This document shows positions 1 to 5,170 of a stretch of DNA of 5,170 bases, one piece after another (within the stretch, counting starts at the first letter, position 1; each line of letters begins with the position of its first letter). Origin of the DNA: Promethearchaeia archaeon (lineage in GTDB: Archaea; Asgardarchaeota; Lokiarchaeia; Sigyniarchaeales; SOKP01); NCBI GenBank assembly GCA_029856375.1, contig JAHQWX010000173.1, forward strand, positions 1-5,170, in the 5' to 3' direction. The notes under the pieces are model-generated. The model had not been told where the DNA came from and did no database searches. It was given only the letters and a program-made list of their open reading frames with translations. The translations under genes were made by a program, and so were the position numbers.

Positions 1-341
1 ATGGATCTACTGGCCGGGTAAAACAACAAAGCCCCACAAATAAAAAGTCCAAGCCCTAAGAGCACACCTGATTTGTAGGTAAATCTTTTTATGTAAAGAG
101 CCGCAGGTAAAGCCAGGCAAAAATACGATCCGTAAAACGCTACCTGAATCCAGGATGTTTGAAAATCAGTCATGCTCATTATTTTTTTAAAGGCTGCTAA
201 CAGGGTATCAGTCATGTTATTGGCCAGCCCCCACCAAGCAAATAAGGTGGTTATTAAAATAAAGGGCAACATTAAGCCTTTCGGAACCACTCGCACATTT
301 TGCCTATCAGGATTTAACCTCTTCGATCTGTTTTCCACCAT
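1..341 (-). CDS. fucP: L-fucose:proton symporter FucP, N-terminal part (runs off the window)
   Basis: Inner-membrane major facilitator that imports L-fucose with a proton. The minus-strand frame from the ATG at 341 stays open to base 1, giving 113 residues plus two bases; FucP is usually about 420-440 residues, so roughly three quarters is missing. After a basic, cytoplasmic N-terminus (residues 1-22), hydrophobic segments lie near 23-42, 64-83 and 92-110. The pattern FAWWGLANNMTD (34-45) matches the first helix of E. coli FucP, FLWAVANNLND, and D45 falls where the proton-coupling Asp46 of E. coli lies. The loop YIKRFTYKSG (83-92) is the usual basic loop between helices 2 and 3. A GAAAGGA element lies just upstream of the ATG (about 343-351 on the complement). 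It follows the SDR gene by 71 bases on the same strand, which suggests a fucose operon. The protein looks Bacteroidota-like; this is from memory of the family, not a search. Confidence 0.9.
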   Translation of the reverse strand, partial: MVENRSKRLNPDRQNVRVVPKGLMLPFILITTLFAWWGLANNMTDTLLAAFKKIMSMTDFQTSWIQVAFYGSYFCLALPAALYIKRFTYKSGVLLGLGLFICGALLFYPASRS

Positions 342-412
342 TGTTCCTTTCAGTATTGGAGCTTTCACGCAATAATACAATTAGCAAAATAGCATGATAC
401 TTTTTTACCTTA

Positions 413-850
<438 letters not shown>

Positions 851-2011
851 GCTATTTTTATGGGTGCAAGGAGAGATCTCGTTGATGATATTCCTGTAGG
901 AAACATTGCTGCCATAGGGGGTCTGAAAAACATCAAGAGCGGAGAAACTCTTATAGAACCAAAGTACTTAGACGAAATGACAGCGTTTGAGAATGTGAAA
1001 TATGTAACCACTCCCGTTATTACCGTATCGGTAGAGCCTGAATATCTTAAAGATTTTGATACTTTAAAAAGAATTATACAAGATATGCTTATTGAAGACC
1101 CAAATTTGCAGTTTAACGAAAGTCCAGAGACTGGAGAACTCTTAATTTCAGGAATGGGACCTCTCCATTTAGAAGTAACCGTACACGAAATAAAACAAAG
1201 GGGTATAGATGTAAGCACATCGAAACCACAGAGCGTATTCAAAGAATCGTGCGTATTGAAATCGTCCTTAATAGCCAGTACATCCCCAAACGAAAAAAAT
1301 AGCGTAAAACTTAGAATTGAACGCATAGATCAAGAGACACTTCAATTCTTTCGCTCTGGCGATCATAAAATTATTAAACCATTTAAGAGATTAAAGCAAT
1401 ATCTTAACGATAGAACCAATTTAAATGCTGAAGAAATAGACGGTTATTTAAATTGCGATAGCAACCTAAATCTGATTATCGATTTGGCTACTGATAGTCC
1501 ATTGGCCGAGAAGCAAAAAGCAAAGATTATCGACGTTATCGAAAAAATATGTTTAAGTGGACCGCTGTGTAATGAAGTACTCACAGAGATAAAAATTACA
1601 ATCGAATCAATTAATATTTCAGCAAACGACGAAGAAAGTTCTATATCGGAGCTCACAACAATGTTTTTCGATGCGATTAAGCGAGGATTGGACGAGGCAG
1701 AATTAGTTTTATTAGAACCAATATATCAAACAATTATTCAATTACCTCCCGAAATGATAAAGAATGCGTTATCTGTTTTGGCCAAATATCAACTAAAGGT
1801 AAAAGAAATTGTGCAAGATAACGAATATCAAGCGTTAATTGAGTTATTAATGCCAGTTAGATATTCTATGGAATTTGTGGAATCAATAAGAGATAAAACA
1901 TCCGGGCGCGCGTTCTGGCAAAATACATTTCACTCTTTTCAGAAAGTTCCATCTGATGTTATGGACTCGATAGTTTCCGACATAAGGTTTAAAAAAGGGT
2001 TATCTTGGTGA

Positions 2012-2018
2012 TTTTTTT
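2012..2018 (+). terminator. Oligo-T terminator after the EF-2 paralog
   Basis: Seven consecutive T residues begin directly after the TGA stop at 2009-2011, with no preceding stable hairpin. Archaeal RNA polymerase commonly terminates at such tracts, so this is a plausible intrinsic terminator. The call rests on position and composition only. Confidence 0.45.
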
Positions 2019-2051
2019 CAATATATAAACCTTTTAAACTCTAAGATAGAA
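2019..2051 (+). promoter_or_regulatory. Archaeal TATA-box promoter for a leaderless membrane-protein transcript
   Basis: The element AATATATAAAC (2020-2030) matches an archaeal TATA box. Its centre lies about 26 bases before the ATG at 2051, which is the usual TATA-to-start-site distance in archaea, so transcription would begin at or next to the start codon. No Shine-Dalgarno sequence precedes the ATG, which agrees with a leaderless message. Transcript mapping is needed to confirm the start site. Confidence 0.45.
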
Positions 2052-2782
2052 TGAAACATATGGAAAAAATTAGGGATTATTTTCAAGGTAAATATTCTAA
2101 AAGAAGCTTTATTCGATTATATTTACCACTTGCGGTTAGTTTGTATGCACTTTTTATCATACTGGCTCGATTATTATTTCCATATATTGAAGATTATCCC
2201 TATAGTTGGACCACATCGATGATAAGTCGATTAGGCTGGCCTCATGTAAATACGATTGGGTGGATTTTTTTTAGTCTAGCTTATTTATCGCTGGGAATAT
2301 TTTATTTAGCTCTTATTTCTTACATGTACGAAAGATTTTCTTCGCTTCATAAGTTTGCAGCCAAGCTAATTGCATTATCCATGCTGATGTCTTCTATTGG
2401 AATGATTATGGTCGGAGCTATTCCGAATTACCCTCCAAATATATTTGGATTGTTTCACATGCTGAGCGCAATGCTTTCGATGTTCGGGTTATATGGAACG
2501 GCTCTTTTTTCAGCCATCATTATGATAAAGGAATCCTCGCTTTTCTCGAAGAATCTTTTATTATTTTTCGTTATTGTTATGGCATATATCTTCATTTGTG
2601 CGGTGATGATGAGTTTTGGTAATCCGAGTACAGAAGAAAGATATTATGTCCACGACCCTAGCACACCGCTACTTTTATCAAGACCGCTTTGGGAGTGGCA
2701 AATAATGGTTGCATCCATATGTTTAATATCAATTTTGTGCTTTATTGTACCTGAAACCATTGAAAAGAATAAGGAAACTTGA
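2051..2782 (+). CDS. Six-helix integral membrane protein, DUF998/Frag1-like
   Basis: Predicted integral membrane protein of 243 residues, function unknown. A basic N-terminus (KGKYSKRSF area, residues 8-22) precedes six hydrophobic segments at about 22-43, 68-92, 102-124, 133-158, 168-189 and 214-233. The loop after helix 1 has SMISRLGWPHVNTIGW (56-71), and helix 3 ends in SSIGMIMVGAIPNYPP (114-129), followed by a His at the start of helix 4 (GLFHMLSA, 133-140). This order of SxLG, N near helix 2, GMxxVGxxP and a helix-4 His is what I recall for DUF998 and related Frag1/DRAM-type membrane proteins; the assignment is by eye. A hydrophilic stretch at 190-210 lies between helices 5 and 6. No SD is seen before the ATG and a TATA box sits about 26 bases upstream, so the gene is probably leaderless and transcribed alone. 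A second in-frame ATG at 2060 is an alternative start. It converges on the sulfatase gene 23 bases away. Confidence 0.75.
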   Translation: MKHMEKIRDYFQGKYSKRSFIRLYLPLAVSLYALFIILARLLFPYIEDYPYSWTTSMISRLGWPHVNTIGWIFFSLAYLSLGIFYLALISYMYERFSSLHKFAAKLIALSMLMSSIGMIMVGAIPNYPPNIFGLFHMLSAMLSMFGLYGTALFSAIIMIKESSLFSKNLLLFFVIVMAYIFICAVMMSFGNPSTEERYYVHDPSTPLLLSRPLWEWQIMVASICLISILCFIVPETIEKNKET

Positions 2783-2807
2783 AAAATAGTAGCCAATTTT
2801 TCTTTTT
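2782..2807. terminator. Overlapping convergent terminators between the membrane protein and the sulfatase
   Basis: The two stop codons are separated by only 23 bases. On the plus strand a T5-C-T5 tract (2797-2807) follows the membrane-protein gene and overlaps the sulfatase stop. On the minus strand a run of five T (complement of 2782-2786) follows the sulfatase gene and overlaps the other stop. Both tracts fit archaeal oligo-T termination without hairpins. Confidence 0.4.
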
Positions 2808-4368
2808 AGTTCTCTAGAATTTTTCTGATCTCTTTAAAATCTAATTTATGCGTTATTCCAAGCAATCTAGGCTTTATCATTCTCATCTCTACGACATCTC
2901 CAGATTGTCTCTTCCACTTTTTTAGTCTGTTTTTCATGTCGGCTAGAACTTCCGCGTGATTCTTATCGTTAATTAAATTGTTCATTTCCCAAGGGTCTTC
3001 TTTTAAATCGTAGAGTTCGTCCATATCTCCGTAGTTCCAAATGTATTTATACCGATCTGTGATAATTAAACGACCCAAGTACTTTCTAAAATGACCGTGA
3101 GTTTCGCACATTAAATCTTCGCGCCAAGGAATATTTGGATTAGTGCACAACGGTAAAAGACTCTGCCCATCCACTGTATTTGTAAAAGAGACTCCGGCAG
3201 CGTCGACAAAAGTTGCAGGAAGATCCAAATTACTCACAAGTTTCTCGCTTTTTTGCCCCGAAGGCATCACTCCCGGATAACTGATTGCCATTGGAATACG
3301 CATCATTTCTTCGGGTAAATAAAAATCTTTGTCGAAATGACCCCCATGACAAGCAACACCATCCCCATGATCTGTGGACCACACCACGAGCGTATTATCC
3401 ATTAAACCAACTTCATTAAGAGTATCTAGTATCAATCCCCCCGCTTGGTCGATTAAGGTTTGTTGCGCGTAATTAAAATGTAGAATTTGTTGCCATTCTG
3501 GCCAAGATAACAGACTTGGGAGTATTAATTTACCTTTTTTGCTTATTGGATAGTTATGGTCTGATTTATAAGATTCTGGTTTGTTTTTTAAATCGTCTCT
3601 AAAGTTTGGATATTCTGGGATCTCATCGGGATTGTACATATCCAGAAATTCTTGAGTGGCGTAATAAGGTTGATGCGGACCCCAGAAGTCCACTCGTAAA
3701 TGAAAGGGCTGTTTGTTTCCCTCTTTTGCAATCTCTCTCAATTTATCGCACGCTAAATTTGCGAGAAAAAAAGCTTCATGAGTTTCTTTCGGAGTGGTCA
3801 TAATTCCTATGGCGTGTTCGTTGCACCACGCTACTCTTGGCGTGAATAATTTACCCTCCTTTAGCCGAAAATAACGAGCCATGAAACCTTTAGGTTTCCA
3901 TAAAACGCGTTGAATATGAACTTGAAAGTGAGGGAGGTTTTTCCTTTGAACATATTTTTTGTATTCGGGTTTCGTATATGGATTACCATAGCTTCGATAA
4001 CTAAAACCCTCACACTTGTGATCGTACGCCGAGCCCGGACCAGCGTGCCACTTACCGTAATAATAATTCTTGTACCCCGCTTCAGCTAGCAGCTCTAGAT
4101 ATATTTCTCTATCAAATTTGTGGTTTGTATTGTTTTTTATTTCTCCGTGATTATGTGGGAACAGCCCCGTAAGAACGCTGCGTCTAGCTGGACCGCATAA
4201 AGGACAACAAGTGTAAGCGCGAGTGAATATCGCGCCACTTGCGGCCAATTTTTCGAAATTGGGCCTTCGGATTTTTGGTCCACCTGCCATTTTTCCATGT
4301 CCATAATAAGCTTGGTGGTCGTTAAACAGGAAGACAATATTCGGCTTTTTAGTGCTCACTTTTCTCAA
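2806..4368 (-). CDS. Cys-type sulfatase (arylsulfatase/alkaline phosphatase superfamily), complete
   Basis: Hydrolase of sulfate esters, 520 residues, the normal length for the family. The sulfatase signature is complete: PLCGPARRSVLTG (56-68), in which Cys58 of CxPxR would be converted to formylglycine. Other family elements are NIVFLFNDHQ near the N-terminus (10-19, metal-binding Asp17), GKWHAG (105-110, Lys106 and His108), FWGPHQPY (228-235, His232) and the second metal site STDHGDG (331-337, Asp333 and His334). The C-terminal subdomain has DRYKYIWNYGDMDELYDLKEDPWEMNNL (438-465), the usual closing strand region. No signal peptide or membrane segment is seen, so a cytoplasmic location is likely. 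The TTG at 4368 is the first possible start; an in-frame GTG at 4359 is equally plausible and lies closer to the family's beginning. Substrate is unknown. No maturase (anSME or FGE) is in the window. Archaeal sulfatases are comparatively uncommon, so acquisition from bacteria is possible but only inferred. Confidence 0.93.
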   Translation of the reverse strand: MRKVSTKKPNIVFLFNDHQAYYGHGKMAGGPKIRRPNFEKLAASGAIFTRAYTCCPLCGPARRSVLTGLFPHNHGEIKNNTNHKFDREIYLELLAEAGYKNYYYGKWHAGPGSAYDHKCEGFSYRSYGNPYTKPEYKKYVQRKNLPHFQVHIQRVLWKPKGFMARYFRLKEGKLFTPRVAWCNEHAIGIMTTPKETHEAFFLANLACDKLREIAKEGNKQPFHLRVDFWGPHQPYYATQEFLDMYNPDEIPEYPNFRDDLKNKPESYKSDHNYPISKKGKLILPSLLSWPEWQQILHFNYAQQTLIDQAGGLILDTLNEVGLMDNTLVVWSTDHGDGVACHGGHFDKDFYLPEEMMRIPMAISYPGVMPSGQKSEKLVSNLDLPATFVDAAGVSFTNTVDGQSLLPLCTNPNIPWREDLMCETHGHFRKYLGRLIITDRYKYIWNYGDMDELYDLKEDPWEMNNLINDKNHAEVLADMKNRLKKWKRQSGDVVEMRMIKPRLLGITHKLDFKEIRKILEN

Positions 4369-4470
4369 CTTTTAAGGATAAATTTAAAAAATAAATTCAA
4401 TTGAACGAAATCTTATATATTTAAAAATCGATGTAATAATATTTATAATTTCATTTAGGTGTTAATTTCT
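4369..4470. promoter_or_regulatory. Divergent AT-rich promoter region between sulfatase and dehydrogenase
   Basis: About 100 bases, very AT-rich, separate two divergent genes. A near-symmetrical element CTTATATATTTAAAAA (4412-4427) reads as a TATA box on both strands. On the plus strand it would place the start site at about 4443-4450, leaving a short leader with an AGGTG ribosome site (4457-4461). On the minus strand it would place the start near 4390; a second AT element (complement of 4378-4388) could instead give a leaderless message starting at the GTG at 4359. A perfect 10-base palindrome TTCAATTGAA (4396-4405) lies on the sulfatase side and could be an operator. Assignment is by pattern and spacing only. 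Confidence 0.4.
4457..4461 (+). promoter_or_regulatory. Ribosome binding site AGGTG deciding the dehydrogenase start
   Basis: AGGTG pairs with the 3' end of archaeal and bacterial 16S rRNA and lies 9 bases before the ATG at 4471. An upstream in-frame GTG at 4459 overlaps this motif, so it is more likely part of the ribosome site than a start codon. Confidence 0.5.
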
Positions 4471-4722
4471 ATGAATGTAAACGATATTAAACGTATCACA
4501 GTTGTGGGTGCTGGAACTATGGGGCACTACATTGCGCAAGTCTACGCACAATCTGGTATTGAGGTGGATTTAGTTGATTTAAATCAAGATGTATTGGAGC
4601 GTGCAAGTAGTCTAATTATATCAAATTTAAATACACTGGCTGAATTTGGACGAGTCTCTCGCGAGCTAATATCACCAATCTTGGATAGAATCAGTTATTC
4701 TGATTGGGTGGAACGTTTTTAG
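4471..4722 (+). CDS. 3-hydroxyacyl-CoA dehydrogenase, NAD-binding N-terminal fragment (truncated)
   Basis: The full enzyme oxidises (S)-3-hydroxyacyl-CoA with NAD in fatty-acid beta-oxidation or related C4 pathways. This frame encodes only 83 residues. The Rossmann start ITVVGAGTMGHYIAQVYAQSG (9-29) contains GxGxxG at 13-18. The second strand VDLVDLN (32-38) ends in Asp36, the usual NAD ribose ligand. A helix, LERASSLIISNLNTLAEFGRVS (about 42-63), leads to ILDRIS (70-75), which in the family is followed by the strand-4 region and the rest of a protein of about 280-300 residues. Here the reading frame changes to YSDWVERF and stops; neither other frame restores the family sequence. It therefore lacks the catalytic Ser/His-Glu pair and the C-terminal domain and is probably inactive. 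The usual Gly after GAGTMGH is Tyr20. The start at 4471 is chosen for its AGGTG site 9 bases upstream; a GTG at 4459 would add four residues. Confidence 0.8.
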   Translation: MNVNDIKRITVVGAGTMGHYIAQVYAQSGIEVDLVDLNQDVLERASSLIISNLNTLAEFGRVSRELISPILDRISYSDWVERF

Positions 4723-4744
4723 AGGACAAAATAAGATAAAAGAA

Positions 4745-4990
4745 ATGAGTGATGAGCTAACTAAGATACTAGTTAAATATATGATAGAAGAAAGATGGAT
4801 ACCTGAAAACGAAATTTCATCTTTAATGCATAAATTTAATCCACAAATTGAGAAGTGGATTAATGAAATTTTGTTAATTAGATGGGACTTCCTAAGAGAA
4901 GAAGGTGTATTAGAAAGATATGCAATATCACTTACAAAAGATTTAGTAAGAACTTTTCTTGAAGAGGAGGATTTTGTTGAGTTTGTATGA
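4745..4990 (+). CDS. Small acidic protein of unknown function
   Basis: I do not recognise this 81-residue protein. It is rich in charged residues (18 Asp/Glu against 10 Lys/Arg by my count) and in Leu/Ile, and looks mostly alpha-helical. It has no signal peptide, no membrane segment and no Cys. Three Trp (residues 19, 39 and 47) are notable for its size. The C-terminus is strongly acidic (LEEEDFVEFV, 72-81). The start ATG has only a weak purine-rich upstream sequence; a GAGG at 4722-4725 is too distant to serve. It lies 22 bases after the stop of the truncated dehydrogenase. Its codons are far more AT-rich than those of the upstream genes, with all its Arg codons AGA, which suggests a different origin. 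The 3' end overlaps the start of the next gene by about 14 bases and carries that gene's ribosome site, so the two are probably translated together. Confidence 0.6.
   Translation: MSDELTKILVKYMIEERWIPENEISSLMHKFNPQIEKWINEILLIRWDFLREEGVLERYAISLTKDLVRTFLEEEDFVEFV
4965..4970 (+). promoter_or_regulatory. Strong Shine-Dalgarno AGGAGG for the last gene
   Basis: AGGAGG lies inside the end of the preceding coding region, where it also encodes part of an acidic stretch. It is 6 bases before a TTG at 4977 that opens a frame reaching the window end. This is the strongest ribosome site seen in the window and decides the start of an otherwise hard-to-place gene. Confidence 0.55.
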
Positions 4991-5170
4991 GCAAGAATTA
5001 ATTGAGGATTTTCTTGAGAATAAATTCACAGATGTGATTATAAAGTTGATTCAGGATCTTGAATATATTAAGTATGCATTAAATGAATATAATAGTAATA
5101 TACAATTTGAAACATTTAATCTTCTAAGGATGAATCAATCTTTTGAAAATACTATAAAATATCTTAAAGA
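4977..5170 (+). CDS. Small protein of unknown function, TTG start, runs off the window
   Basis: The frame starting at the TTG at 4977 is open to the last base, giving 64 residues plus two bases, with no stop in view. The start is chosen because AGGAGG ends 6 bases upstream; a second TTG at 4983 would give a 12-base spacing. In the same frame the first upstream stop is TAA at 4947-4949, so the gene must begin after it. The sequence begins MSLYEQELIEDFLENK and continues as a Leu/Ile/Asn/Glu-rich, probably helical protein with a LIQDLEYIKYALNEY segment (about 25-39). I recognise no domain. It overlaps the preceding small gene by about 14 bases in a different frame, which suggests translational coupling and a shared role. 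G+C is only about 24% in the last 130 bases. Confidence 0.5.
   Translation, partial: MSLYEQELIEDFLENKFTDVIIKLIQDLEYIKYALNEYNSNIQFETFNLLRMNQSFENTIKYLK

Noticed and set aside
172..375. Plus-strand open frame of 67 codons
   Set aside because: It lies antisense to the well-supported fucP reading frame and shows no motif of its own.
4137..4337. Second minus-strand frame inside the sulfatase gene
   Set aside because: It overlaps the sulfatase signature region in another frame; the sulfatase frame has all the motifs.
4670..4745. The small acidic protein as a frameshifted continuation of the 3-hydroxyacyl-CoA dehydrogenase
   Set aside because: The frame is open upstream of 4745 to about 4670, but its translation does not resemble the dehydrogenase, nor does the downstream protein.

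Overview
The window looks like a metagenome-derived contig with at least two, perhaps three, segments of different origin. Positions 1 to about 755 (roughly 43% G+C) carry two minus-strand genes that read as Bacteroidota-type L-fucose catabolism: the C-terminal two thirds of a short-chain dehydrogenase (SDR), followed by the first 113 residues of an L-fucose:proton symporter (FucP). From about 848 to 4700 (roughly 33-42% G+C) the content is archaeal in style: a divergent elongation factor 2 (EF-2) paralog, TATA-like boxes placed for leaderless starts, and oligo-T terminators. An Asgard/Lokiarchaeia-like source is my best guess, judged only from protein flavour and the diphthamide-less EF-2. 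The last ~430 bases fall to about 26% G+C and hold two small genes I do not recognise.

Layout. complement(<1..341) is fucP and complement(413..784) is the SDR, co-oriented with a 71-base gap. Between about 755 and 848 both the SDR and the EF-2 lose their N-terminal parts head to head, which marks a junction (misassembly, amplification chimera or real recombination). 803..2011 encodes the end of domain II plus domains III-V of an EF-2 paralog without the diphthamide histidine and without the GTPase domain. 2051..2782 is a six-helix membrane protein of DUF998/Frag1-like appearance with its own TATA box. It converges on 2806..4368 (minus), a complete Cys-type sulfatase. About 100 bases of divergent promoter DNA separate the sulfatase from 4471..4722, a 3-hydroxyacyl-CoA dehydrogenase cut off after its first ~75 residues. 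4745..4990 and 4977..>5170 are two overlapping small genes, the second with a strong AGGAGG site and a probable TTG start.

How the genes relate. Only the left pair (SDR plus FucP) makes an obvious functional unit, fucose uptake and oxidation. The archaeal genes do not form an evident pathway. The most interesting points are the EF-2 paralog without a diphthamide site, the junction that beheads it, the truncated dehydrogenase next to an AT-rich tail, and an isolated sulfatase needing formylglycine maturation with no maturase in view. I see no tRNA, rRNA, CRISPR array or insertion sequence.
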